From NCBI RefSeq assembly GCF_001428005.1, contig NZ_LMSB01000056.1, forward strand, positions 8,494-72,493: DNA of 64,000 nucleotides, read 5' to 3'. The notes under the pieces are model-generated. The model saw nothing but the letters and a program-made list of their open reading frames with translations, was not told the origin of the DNA and made no database searches. This document shows, in pieces, positions 9,306 to 18,110 of the stretch. This DNA is from Arthrobacter sp. Soil736 (GTDB taxonomy: Bacteria > Actinomycetota > Actinomycetes > Actinomycetales > Micrococcaceae). A program made the translations under genes and the position numbers. Each line of letters opens with the position of its first letter. Position 1 is the stretch's first letter.

Positions 9306-9590
9306 TCAGAGCAGCCCGCTCCCCGCTGACGGTCCGCCGTCGTGTTGGTTCGCCGGTATGCGGCGGTGTCCCAGGACACGGCCAAAGATTCGCCGGTCGC
9401 GGCCGTGGCCGAATCGCTGCGGCAGCGGCGGGAGCGAAGCCACGGGGAGGCCGGCCACCGCCACAGGTGACGCCAGCTGCTGGCGCGGCATGTCCTGCCG
9501 GTCGAGCCAGGACCGCTCGGGGTTGGGATCGTCGGCGACGATGTGCTGCTCGATAAAGCGTCGGATGGCTGCGCTGATACCCGTCTTCAT
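9306..9590 (-). CDS. Hypothetical protein (94 aa)
   Basis: The N-terminus MKTGISAAIRRFIEQHIVAD looks like a real amphipathic protein start. The C-terminal half is Pro/Arg/Gly-rich and less convincing, so the gene may be shorter or frameshifted. TAGGTT at 9597-9602 lies 6 nt before the ATG with no ribosome site, again a leaderless pattern. Function unknown. Confidence 0.4.
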   Translation of the reverse strand: MKTGISAAIRRFIEQHIVADDPNPERSWLDRQDMPRQQLASPVAVAGLPVASLPPLPQRFGHGRDRRIFGRVLGHRRIPANQHDGGPSAGSGLL

Positions 9591-9677
9591 GACCCAAACC
9601 TAGGGTGGGCTGTATGCCGCCCCCAGAGTAGTCACTACCTGTTTTTTCAGGCGGCTACGGACCCGGACTACTTGGAT

Positions 9678-10493
9678 CTAGTGCTGCGGACGCGTCTCTT
9701 GGAGGCGCTTGATGAACCAGCGCGACTGTTCCGGCCCGTAGGGCAGGACGGGGATCGCCTTGGTGGCGTCGGTAGGGGTGTCACGGATGGACTGCCGGGC
9801 CTGGCGCACCGCGGTGGTCATGGTGTCAGCCATGGTCTTCACGAACCGGTCGCTGCACGGCTCGCCGTGCCCGGGCACCAGGAACTCGTAGCGGTGTCGG
9901 AGCGCGGACAGGTGCCGGAGCGCGTCTGCCCATTCTTCCGGGTAGGAGTCCTCGAAGGACGGGTGGGAGCCCTGCTCCACGAGGTCGCCCGCGTACAGGG
10001 TGGTGGAGGTGCCCACAAGGAGGTCGCCGTCGGTGTGCCCTCGGCCGAGGTAAAACAGGGTCACAGTCTGGGCGCCGAGGTCCACCAGGACGGGCTGGTC
10101 CCGGACGATCGCGTTGGGCACGACGAGTTCCACGTTGTCGCCTTCGCCGGCGGCCATCTCCGGCTCGAGATCAGCAACGGCGGCGCGCTGCGCGTCGCCG
10201 TTTTCGCCGATCTCCTCGGCGCAGTTCTCGTGAGCCCAGAACTCGGTGGCGCCGTGTTCCGCGAACACAGCGTTGCCGAAGAAGTGGTCGTAGTGCGCGT
10301 GCGTGTTCGCAACCACCAGAGGGAGAGGCGTTATTTCACGCACGGCGTTCAGGATTTCCCGACCCTGCCGCGGGCCGCAGCCGGTATCGACCACCATGGC
10401 CCGTTCGGTTCCCACGATCAGGCCTGTATTGAGCTTCGACCCTTCGGTCACCAGCACATAGTTGTCCGCGCCGACTTCGAGCCATCGTGACAT
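9678..10493 (-). CDS. Metallo-beta-lactamase-fold hydrolase
   Basis: A 271-residue protein with the HxHxDH metal motif THAHYDH (His65, His67, Asp69, His70), a later GHTDGDLLV and VPGHGEP. These are the hallmarks of the MBL superfamily of Zn or Fe hydrolases. The layout matches glyoxalase II or beta-lactamase-like hydrolases without a signal peptide, so it is cytoplasmic. GGAGAAGAA precedes the ATG. The substrate is not known. Confidence 0.88.
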   Translation of the reverse strand: MSRWLEVGADNYVLVTEGSKLNTGLIVGTERAMVVDTGCGPRQGREILNAVREITPLPLVVANTHAHYDHFFGNAVFAEHGATEFWAHENCAEEIGENGDAQRAAVADLEPEMAAGEGDNVELVVPNAIVRDQPVLVDLGAQTVTLFYLGRGHTDGDLLVGTSTTLYAGDLVEQGSHPSFEDSYPEEWADALRHLSALRHRYEFLVPGHGEPCSDRFVKTMADTMTTAVRQARQSIRDTPTDATKAIPVLPYGPEQSRWFIKRLQETRPQH

Positions 10494-10712
10494 TTCTTCT
10501 CCGTAATTCCGGGGAGCACTTGCGTTGTTCAGGCCTCGATTCTACCCATCAAGCTGGGGATTATCAGGGAACTGTCTACCGGTCCGGCATATCCGCGGCC
10601 CCACCCACAAGACCTGCCGTAGGATGCCACCCCAGAGCCCCTCGGTGCCGAGCGCCTGGCGGACGGAGTGAGCGCGATGTCCTGCCCTCTGCTAAGACCT
10701 AGGCGCAGCCGC

Positions 10713-10739
10713 TTTGACTCATGCTCTTTGCGTCAAAGT
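10713..10739. promoter_or_regulatory. Inverted repeat CTTTGAC-N13-GTCAAAG
   Basis: Perfect 7-bp arms at 10713-10719 and 10733-10739, about 25 bp upstream of a TATGAT box. This could be an operator for the small CxxC gene. The dyad may be chance, since no binding family was recognised. Confidence 0.35.
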
Positions 10740-10764
10740 AACTCAGTCGAAATGTCCGGTTGCG

Positions 10765-10770
10765 TATGAT
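10765..10770 (+). promoter_or_regulatory. -10 box TATGAT, leaderless start
   Basis: TATGAT lies 7 nt before the ATG at 10778, placing the expected transcription start at or next to the start codon. No Shine-Dalgarno sequence is present. Confidence 0.5.
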
Positions 10771-10777
10771 CTGGGCC

Positions 10778-10912
10778 ATGGGAACCAAACAACAGCGGCA
10801 CTTCTGCGGTGAGTGCAACACGACGACCATCCACGTCACGTCTTACAGCCAAGAGGGCAGCGGACTGGTGGCTAAGGTCAATTGCTCAGAGCACTCGGAT
10901 CTGGCTGGCTAG
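10778..10912 (+). CDS. 44-residue Cys/His protein, possible zinc ribbon
   Basis: Reads MGTKQQRHFCGECNTTTIHV and later NCSEHSD. CGEC and a CxxH pair could bind one zinc ion. The length and the CxxC knuckle resemble tiny zinc-ribbon proteins found near mobile regions. A -10 box just upstream and no ribosome site suggest a leaderless mRNA. Function unknown. Confidence 0.45.
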   Translation: MGTKQQRHFCGECNTTTIHVTSYSQEGSGLVAKVNCSEHSDLAG

Positions 10913-11704
10913 TAGTCAGGAGCAGCGCCACGCGGGGCCACACATCTGTTTCATCGCCGAATGGCAGCAAACACGTGTGCCAAAAGCGAACAGGCTGATG
11001 ACGTACGGCCGCATACCGACCGGAACTCCTGGCCGTCTACCTGCGCCTTCCGGTCACGCGCGTAGAGAGGTACAAAATGCCACGTTCCTTCCCTACATTC
11101 CGGAGCTGGAATCGGTGCCGTTTTACACGTTCGGGCACAGCTTTGTGGCTGGCGACGGCGAGGTGGTGGGCTCGCGGTGGGTGGACCGTATGCAGTCCTG
11201 GCTTCGCACCCTGCCGCAGGTGAACAACGCCCAGAACGGCTCCACCTCGGCAGTCATCGCGGCCCGCGTGCTCTCATCTTGGACGCCCGGCACTCGTGGC
11301 CTCGTGGCCTCGTGGCGCTCATGCTGCTCATGAACGACGTGCAGTTCAACGGCCTGGCCGTCACTCACGCAGGACAACATGCGGACCATCCTCGCCTACC
11401 TCAGCGCCGGGGCCTCGCTCAGCGAGACATCCAGCAACGTCGGATTCAATAAGCGACTCGTGGGCCTCCGTCATCGGCACCTATGTAGGGGGCAAGGCCC
11501 GCCGCACCACCACCATTGGCGACTACGTCGGGTTCAACGGCGACAGCGTCAGCATCCGCACTGCCTTCGGGACCAGCGCCACCGAAGGCACCGTCACAGT
11601 CACCGCCTCCGGCATGCAGAACGTCATCCGCACGGTAGACCTGCGACCACTCAGTGCGGCTCACCCTGACCGCCGGCAGTGGCTTCACCTTCGACGCCGT
11701 CCTA

Positions 11705-12648
11705 GGGTGTGTTGCTAAACCCATATGGTGTTCGGTTGCGGTTGGCTGGTGTGATGGGCAATCGCTTTCTGGTATCTGACGAGGTGTGGGCCGAGATCGG
11801 GCCGCTGTTTCCCGCATGGAAGGGCAACGGGCGCCCGGTCGCGGACCGTCGCCTCGTCGTGGAGGGGACGGCATGGAAGTTCCGGACCGGGGCACCTTGG
11901 CGGGACCTTCCGGAGCGCTTCGGGAACTGGAACACAGTGTTCAAGAACTTTGACCGCTGGGCCAAGGACGGCACCTGGACGAAAGTACTCGAACATGTCC
12001 AGACCCGCGCCGAGACCCTTGGCGATCTGGACTGGGTCGCGTCAATCGATTCCACGATCGTGCGCGTCCACCAGCATGGTGCGACCCTTCCCCGCCACAC
12101 AGGGGGAGCCGTCGAATTACATGAAACTCGGCAACGAACCGCCTGACCACGCGATCGGACGCTCCCGCGGCGGGCTGACTTCCAAGCTTCATATGGCCAC
12201 CGACGGCAAAGGGCGGATGCTCTCAGCCGTCCTTACAGCCGGCAACATCAACGACACGACCATGATGGCCGCCACCCTGGAACAGATCAGAGTTCCACGC
12301 AAGGGAAGGGGAAGGCCGCGCACCCGACCGGATCGCGTCCTGGCAGATAAGGGCTACACCTCCAGGGCCAACCGCATCTGGCTCGCTGACCGCGGCATCA
12401 AGGCCACCATCCCGGAGAAGTCTGACCAGGAAGCAAACCGGAAGAGAAAAGGCTCCGCTGGCGGGCGCCCGCCAGCGTTCGACAGCGAGGCCTACAAGGG
12501 CCGCAACGTCGTCGAGCGGGGATTCAACCGGCTCAAAAACTGGCGGGGACTCGCCATGAGATCCGACAAGACCGCACGCAACTACCTGGCCGCCGTTCAG
12601 CTCGCCGCATCACTCGTCTGGCTAAAAGCCAGCTTTAGCAACACACCC
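11705..12648 (+). mobile_element. IS5-family insertion sequence, 944 bp
   Basis: Terminal inverted repeats begin GGGTGTGTTGCTAAA at the left and end TTTAGCAACACACCC at the right, flanked by TA on both sides (11703-11704 and 12649-12650). Removing the element and one TA restores the continuous reading FTFDAVLVPNPNPP of the host gene, so the ends are firm. Size and content fit IS5-family elements with two overlapping frames. Confidence 0.9.
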
Positions 12649-12651
12649 TAG
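11754..12651 (+). CDS. IS5-family DDE transposase in two overlapping frames
   Basis: Frame A (ATG 11754 to 12146) carries the N-terminal domain and the first Asp (WVASIDSTIVRVHQH). Frame B (overlapping, to 12651) carries EPSNYMKLG, the HAIGRSRGGLTSKLH block, the second Asp (VLADKGYTS) and the Glu (NVVERGFNRLKNW). The frames join by a +1 shift, probably at the GGGGG run at about 12102-12106, as expected for programmed frameshifting in this family. The TAG stop uses the flanking TA plus the next G, so it lies partly outside the element. The element looks intact and may be active. Confidence 0.85.
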
Positions 12652-13889
12652 TGCCCAACCCGAACCCGCCCGTCATCCTCATCGCCCGCGAGGGACCGGT
12701 CCAGGGATTCCTGTCAGGCCCCTTCGTCACCGACGTCCCCACGGGCAATACGAAACTGACCACAGTCTTCGGCCCTGCCCTTGACTCAGAGGTGGCCGAG
12801 TTCCCGAACGCCATCCTCACCTGCAACGCAGGCCCGGCAGACTGGGACTCCGTCAGCATGTCCGGCCCCGACAAGCTGCACCCGAACGCCAAGGGCAGTG
12901 CCAGCTACGCCCGTGAAGCGCTCAGGGCCCTCGGCCGGCCGGGATGGAAGGGCTCAACCCGCGCGGCGCGGCCTTCGTAGCCCCCGCCTACGTCCCCGGA
13001 GCGGCGACGGTTCCCGGCAAGCCTCTGGACGTCACAGCCACCCATGAGGGCAACGGGATTCGGATCAACTGGGTGGCACCGTCCAACGGCGGCTCGCTCA
13101 TCACGACTACGTCATTGAGTACAAGGAAACCTCTGGGGCATGGACGGCGGTCGCCCACTCGGCCAGCACACCAACGACGATCCTCACACCGGACCTCGCA
13201 GCAGGCACCTACACAGTGCCTGTGTCCGCGAAGAACGCCGTCGGAACCGGCGCGCTCTCCGCAACCCCGTCCGTGACGCTAATCGTCATCACGACGTACG
13301 CCTCGGACAGCTTCACCCGCGCCGACTCATCCACCATCGGCAACACGCCCACAGGCGGATACGCGTGGACCAGCCTCGCGGTGAAGACCTACACCGCGCC
13401 GACGTGGTCCATCCTCGGCAACGCCCTGAAAGCAGCGTTCACGTCTGGCACCACCGAAGGTCTGATGTACGTGGATGACACGCACGCTGACGGCCCGATC
13501 GAGGTCAAACTGGCATCAGCCGGTGACACGGGACTCGCGTTCCGCATCGCGGACGGCAACAACTTCTGGATGCTGTGGACGGGCAGCCCTGCCCTGGGTA
13601 ACCCCTACAAGCCGATGAAGTTCGTCGCCGGGGCCTACGTCACCGTAACCACGACGTCGAAGAACGCCGCGCTCAACGACGTTTTGGAAGTGACTCTCGT
13701 CAGGTCAACAGTGACGGCCTTCGTCAACGGCGTCCAGGTGGCTACGACAACAGATGCGTTCAACTCGACGGCCACGAAGCACGGCGTCCGTGCAGTACTA
13801 GCCTCCGGCGCGAGCCTCAAGTAGTTTCCCCATGCGGCAAGCTTAGGGATCGTGCGAGATATGAAAAGGGCGGGTCGGAGCGAACCCGT

Positions 13890-13895
13890 TATCCT
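13890..13895 (+). promoter_or_regulatory. -10 box TATCCT, leaderless start
   Basis: TATCCT lies 6 nt before the ATG at 13902 and no ribosome site is present. A short dyad CGGGT/ACCCG (13871-13888) lies immediately upstream. Confidence 0.45.
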
Positions 13896-13901
13896 GAACT
13901 C

Positions 13902-15188
13902 ATGGGGATCCCTGAAATAGCCGCCGTCCTTGGCCTGCTCTTCGCCGCCGGCGTGTTCCTGGCGCAGTACCAGCACAGGGATCGGGCGATGGCCGTTCTC
14001 GTGGGCATCTCCGCTGGATTGGTCGGCGTTCAAGTCCTTCGTGTGCACGTCTTCACCATCCTCGTGCTGCTCTGGTGCGTCATGCCCAGCGGCCACCTGA
14101 ACCGCGGAAGCGGTAAACGAATCACCGCACTGGTGGTTACGTCCGGGCTACTGGCGGTAACCGCTCTGTATGGCGACCTGGTTACCAGCCCCACCCTTGC
14201 CCTGCAGCTATTGGGCCTCACCGCCTCCGCGTGCATGATCATCGCGAAGGGCACCGAACGCGACCGCAAAGACATGCTCTACGGCCTACTCGCGGTGGTC
14301 ACGGTCAGTAGCTCGCTCGGCATGCTCCAGGTTGCCAAGATCGTTCCCATTGAGATTTGGCACGTGCACGTCAGCTCCGTTGGCAGACCCATCGGCCTGT
14401 ACTCGGAACCAGACTGGTTGGGCCTCTTCGCCGGACTCGGTCTGATCCTGGCGTGGCGCCTACCCCTGCCCGCTGGGCTCAGAACTTTCTGCATCTCGGT
14501 CAACGCAGCAGCCTTCGTATTCGCGTTCGCGAGAGCCGCCTGGATCGCTGTCGGAGCGGCGGTCGCACTGATCATCGTGACGAGCCTATTCCGGAGGAAG
14601 GCCAAGGAAGAGGCCAAGTCTAAGGTGCGAGGCAAATGGCCGGCCGTTCTTCTGGTCGTGGCGGCCGGGCTCGCCTTCCTTGTCGGCAACCCGCTGTTCG
14701 CCGAAGACTTCATCCGACGCCTGCAGGGGACGTTCTCCGTGGGCAGTCATGACATCTCAGGGCAGGCCCGAGTCCGCCAGATCGACCGCCTCTGGAAGAT
14801 GGCCAACGCGGCTCCATGGAACGGGGATGGGCTCAGCGCCAACGGTCGCGTCGGCATCTGGGGAAGCTACAACTCCGGAGACGCCGCCGACACGGTAAAC
14901 GCCGTCAGCAGCAACTGGCTCCTGGCACTCTGGGTGGACGGCAAGCTCATGGCGCTGCCGTTCATCATCCTGCTGATAGCACTGGCGGTACTGACATGCA
15001 GGACCATCGCTGGTCAGTTGCTGGTAGTGGTCCTGCTGAACAGCCTGTTCTCCAATGCGACCTTCCAGCCGATCACGTGGCTACTCGTTGCGCTCGCGTT
15101 CAGTGCTGCTTGGGACCGGACCGATGCGCCAGCGGTCGAGCCGCAGATAAAGCAGCTCCGCGATCGCGCCAAGCACCCCGCCTACTAG
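13902..15188 (+). CDS. O-antigen ligase/polymerase-like membrane protein (Wzy-type)
   Basis: A 428-residue protein with roughly ten or more membrane helices and a periplasmic loop before the C-terminal helices. The segment VGRPIGLYSEPDWLGLFAGL is typical of the O-antigen ligase (Wzy_C) family, with Arg/Tyr-rich sequence flanking the polymerase loop. It would join repeat units of a surface polysaccharide on the outer face of the membrane. It lies 10 kb from the main polysaccharide locus, next to pseudogenes, so its link to that locus is inferred. Confidence 0.8.
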   Translation: MGIPEIAAVLGLLFAAGVFLAQYQHRDRAMAVLVGISAGLVGVQVLRVHVFTILVLLWCVMPSGHLNRGSGKRITALVVTSGLLAVTALYGDLVTSPTLALQLLGLTASACMIIAKGTERDRKDMLYGLLAVVTVSSSLGMLQVAKIVPIEIWHVHVSSVGRPIGLYSEPDWLGLFAGLGLILAWRLPLPAGLRTFCISVNAAAFVFAFARAAWIAVGAAVALIIVTSLFRRKAKEEAKSKVRGKWPAVLLVVAAGLAFLVGNPLFAEDFIRRLQGTFSVGSHDISGQARVRQIDRLWKMANAAPWNGDGLSANGRVGIWGSYNSGDAADTVNAVSSNWLLALWVDGKLMALPFIILLIALAVLTCRTIAGQLLVVVLLNSLFSNATFQPITWLLVALAFSAAWDRTDAPAVEPQIKQLRDRAKHPAY

Positions 15189-15287
15189 CGCCGCCGCAAT
15201 GGCAAGAACTGGGCCGAGGAAGTTCAGGAAGCAGAAGCAGCAGAACGCCCCGACCAGTGCCCCCGCCCAGCGGCGACGGCACCGCAA
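15081..15287 (-). CDS. Small hydrophobic protein overlapping the polymerase C-terminus
   Basis: A 68-residue frame with a TTG start preceded by GAGGA. It reads RRRWAGALVGAFCCFCFLNF and continues as two Gly/Ala-rich membrane helices before a basic tail. About 107 bp overlap the end of the convergent polymerase gene. The hydrophobic N-terminal half lies outside the overlap, which argues against a pure shadow. Function unknown; holin-like by layout only. Confidence 0.4.
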   Translation of the reverse strand: MRCRRRWAGALVGAFCCFCFLNFLGPVLAIAAALVGGVLGAIAELLYLRLDRWRIGPVPSSTERERNE

Positions 15288-15360
15288 ACGTCGTGTCCTC
15301 GTTCTTGTTCCCCCCAGCCCTCATGCCCCCTATCATAAGGGCCCGTAAAAGGCCGGTAGG

Positions 15361-15582
15361 TCACTGGTGCCAGGCGTAGGTGCAGGCACACACGTCCCAG
15401 GTGTCCGCAAGGGCGTCCTGCTCAAGCGTCTCATGCCTGCACCGCAGCCGGGACTTGCCAGGCGTCTTGTCTCACCGGCTGCGCTTGGCGGAGTCATTCG
15501 GGTGGGAGCGCGCCGGGCAAACAGCCGGACCGTTCATCAGTTCGGCGGCGACGGGCTGAGACGGTGCAATCAAGTTCCCCAT
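15361..15582 (-). pseudogene. Small Cys-containing ORF interrupted by an in-frame TGA
   Basis: From an ATG at 15582 the frame reads MGNLIAPSQPVAAELMNGPA, meets TGA at 15472-15474 after SAKRSR, and continues in the same frame as DKTPGKSRLRCRHETLEQDA to a final CTYAWHQ and stop. Both halves look protein-like and share one frame, so a CGA-to-TGA change in a 74-codon gene is likely. The Cys/His content recalls small phage proteins. Confidence 0.35.
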
Positions 15583-15612
15583 GCCCTAACGGTAACTGCG
15601 CGCTTACACGGA

Positions 15613-17796
15613 CTACGAAGACGGGAGCTTCGACTCCAAGGCGTCCGCCAGGACCGGACCCAAGGATTTCGCGAACACGCCGGTCAAGTGGCTCGCGTCA
15701 ATGCGCACTGGGTTGTTCCCGATGAAGCTAGGGCATTTGTCCGCCACACAGAACCAGCTCGTGGTATCCACGTAAGCCATCCTGGCACTGGAAGCAGCTG
15801 TCACCGCCTCCGTTGCAGCCCGGTCAATCATCTTTCGGAAATCGCCCACTGTGCTGACGCAGTCTGCCGGTGAGCTCAACTTAGTGGCACACTCGGTCAG
15901 GCTCTTTCCACCCTGTGGCGCGGAAAGCATGACGAACGACGAAGCAGCTGGCAATTCATTCAAAAACAGGGTTCCGCCGCTTTTCCAAGCCGTTGCCACC
16001 TCTTGGGGGGATTTGCCCTCCAGTCCGGCGATGTCCTCGAATGCGTTGGCCATGATGATTAGGTCAGGTTGCAGGCTGGCGAGCTTGTCTTTGGTCCAGG
16101 CGCGGTGAGAGTTGCAGTCTGCCGCGTGCTCGCTCCTCAGCTCTGTCACGAAGGCTGGGCATCCGCTCAGGGTCAGCATCTGGATACGATAGCCCTTGGG
16201 TTCGAGGGCGGCCCGGATCGCGGGCATCCAGCTGGCCGCGATGCTGTCTCCGACGACCGCTGCCGTCTTTTTTGCCTTCAGGGGTCCGTAGGCGCAATTG
16301 CCGAAGTTGTCGTCGCTGACGGAAAGACATCCGTCCTTGACGATTTCAGGGGCCCAAGACGATTCCCCGAGCCCATCGAGAGTGGGTGTCAGTTCCGGCC
16401 ACGCTGTGGCGGACAGTGCTGCAGAGACCTTGCCGGAGAGAACTTCTCCCGGGCCTTTTGCGGTAGCCGCGAGGGAGGCGCCCGGCTTTGGTGCGCTGGC
16501 AGCAGCCGTCACCCCGGCTCGTGCGGAGCCCGAGTACTGGAAGAGAGACGCGGCGACAACGCCCGCAGTCGCTACCGCCAAAATGCCCAGCGCTGTGTAC
16601 TGCAAGCGGCCAGATCCGAAAGGCGAACTACGTCGTTGCTCACGGTTTCGTCGGGCCGCATCCGCGCTCTCGAGCCAGCCCGAGTCGAGCACAGGTTTTT
16701 CAACTAGGTGGTAAGCGGCAGAGGCCAACGCAACGGTAAGGAAAATGGCGGCGGCGAAATACAACGGGGAAGACGGATCGATCACGGCGCCCAACAGCAC
16801 GATGACCGGGAAATGCCACAAGTACAGCGAATATGAGATCGCACCGACGTACCCCGTCCCCTTGTTAGTGAGGGGCCACATGAAACGCTGCCGCCCTCCA
16901 GTGCCGGCCAGAATCACCAGAGCAGTGGCGAGGACGGGAGCGGCTGCCCAAGGTGCAGGAAAGGCCATATCGGCATTGATGGTCATCATCGACCAGACAA
17001 TCCCGGCCATGCCAACCCAGCCGAGGGCAGGACGGAGGCGCGAGGGAATACGGCTAAAGGCCCCTGCGAAGACCGCGATCAGGGCGCCGATACCCAGTTC
17101 CCATGCCCGCGAAAAGGTGGAGAAGTAGGCGACCGTTGGGCTCGTCTTCGTTTCAAGGACAGCCCAAACAAATGAGGCCGCGACGATAATGACCATCGCG
17201 ATTGCAACCGCTCGGTGGGCTTTCTTCTGGTCCCATTTGGTGGACTTGCCGCCGAGCGTGAAAATCAGCAGGATGAGCCAAGGCCAAACGAAGTAGAACT
17301 GTTCCTCCACTGCGAGTGACCAGAAGTGCTGGAGCGGCGACACGGGTCCGCCAGCCTGGAAGTAATCCGTGCCGATGGATGCGAAGTGCCAGTTGGCGGA
17401 GAATACGAACGCCCAGAGTGCATCCCACGCTGTCTGGCTGGCCCGGTTCATTGTGAATAGGGCGAAGGCGACGGCCGCGGTAGCGGCTAGAACTGTTGCC
17501 GCGGCTGGCATAATGCGCCGGATCCTACGCCGGTAAAAGCCGTTGAAGGAGATCGTTCCCGTTCGGTCGTGCTCGCGCAGCAGCAACCCTGTAATGAGGA
17601 AGCCCGAGATCACAAAGAACACATCCACGCCCACGAAACCGCCGCTGGGCCAGTGCAGGAGGTGGTCAAAAAAGACCGCAACTACTGCCAGGGCTCGAAG
17701 CCCCTGGATATCAGCACGCTTTCCTGAGCCACCGCCAGATGAGGGCTTCAACGCCGGATCCGAGACATGCCGAGTGGTCAGCGTCGATTGCGCCAT
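15613..17796 (-). CDS. Acyltransferase 3 with C-terminal SGNH domain (OafA/YrhL type)
   Basis: A 727-residue protein. The N-terminal part (about 30-390) is a ten-helix acyltransferase 3 domain with the conserved IQGLRALAVVAVFFDHL start and FFVISGFLIT. The C-terminal part (about 480-727) is a periplasmic SGNH domain with AAVVGDSIAASWMP and a late RIDASHLTG (Asp-x-x-His). Such proteins O-acetylate surface polysaccharides or peptidoglycan. GGGGGAATC precedes the ATG. A target in the nearby polysaccharide is likely but not shown. Confidence 0.92.
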   Translation of the reverse strand: MAQSTLTTRHVSDPALKPSSGGGSGKRADIQGLRALAVVAVFFDHLLHWPSGGFVGVDVFFVISGFLITGLLLREHDRTGTISFNGFYRRRIRRIMPAAATVLAATAAVAFALFTMNRASQTAWDALWAFVFSANWHFASIGTDYFQAGGPVSPLQHFWSLAVEEQFYFVWPWLILLIFTLGGKSTKWDQKKAHRAVAIAMVIIVAASFVWAVLETKTSPTVAYFSTFSRAWELGIGALIAVFAGAFSRIPSRLRPALGWVGMAGIVWSMMTINADMAFPAPWAAAPVLATALVILAGTGGRQRFMWPLTNKGTGYVGAISYSLYLWHFPVIVLLGAVIDPSSPLYFAAAIFLTVALASAAYHLVEKPVLDSGWLESADAARRNREQRRSSPFGSGRLQYTALGILAVATAGVVAASLFQYSGSARAGVTAAASAPKPGASLAATAKGPGEVLSGKVSAALSATAWPELTPTLDGLGESSWAPEIVKDGCLSVSDDNFGNCAYGPLKAKKTAAVVGDSIAASWMPAIRAALEPKGYRIQMLTLSGCPAFVTELRSEHAADCNSHRAWTKDKLASLQPDLIIMANAFEDIAGLEGKSPQEVATAWKSGGTLFLNELPAASSFVMLSAPQGGKSLTECATKLSSPADCVSTVGDFRKMIDRAATEAVTAASSARMAYVDTTSWFCVADKCPSFIGNNPVRIDASHLTGVFAKSLGPVLADALESKLPSS

Positions 17797-18051
17797 GATT
17801 CCCCCATATGAGACTTAAAGATGCAAGCCGATTCTACAGGGCCAAAAAAACCGGTTAAGTCCCTAACCCAAATCGTCGTCGGTGAGTTCGCTGGCCTCGA
17901 TCTTTCTTGGCTGTGCGGCTGTATCGCCGAAATCTCGGAAATTGCTCATTGTTTCTAGTTGCCCGCAGCCCTAAGTCCGGCGGCGCCTAACGCACGGCTA
18001 AATGTACTAACCCGGCACCTTAGTGACACGGGGATGGATTTGACGCAATAG

Positions 18052-18110
18052 GAGGACCTCCGGGTGTTGTGCGGTGCTTGTCGAGAGCAAACACAATCCA
18101 GGAGGTCCTC
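18052..18110 (+). promoter_or_regulatory. Stem-loop covering the transposase ribosome binding site
   Basis: GAGGACCTCC (18052-18061) is the exact complement of GGAGGTCCTC (18101-18110), which contains the Shine-Dalgarno sequence just before the GTG at 18111. A transcript entering from outside could fold and hide the site, a control known in other insertion sequences. Confidence 0.55.

Larger units (their letters stand above)
11077..13824 (+). pseudogene. Broken SGNH-hydrolase / fibronectin III / lectin-like protein, split by an IS element
   Basis: Reading across frames gives one protein: an SGNH-type N-terminus (SVPFYTFGHSFVAGDGE, with a late SGPDKLHPNAKG block fitting the catalytic Asp-x-x-His), an Fn3 domain (PGKPLDVTATHEGNGIRINW to TYTVPVSAKNAVG) and a C-terminal laminin-G-like domain ending GVRAVLASGASLK. 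The frame changes near 11090, 11310, 11370, 11450, 11648, 12950 and 13095. An IS5-type element sits at 11705-12648. The ATG at 11077 has GAGAGG upstream. Such SGNH-Fn3 proteins occur as phage tail or secreted proteins; which one this was is unclear. Confidence 0.75.

Noticed and set aside
15472..15474. TGA as a selenocysteine codon
   Set aside because: No SECIS-like hairpin is evident, the context is not a known selenoprotein, and a nonsense change is simpler.
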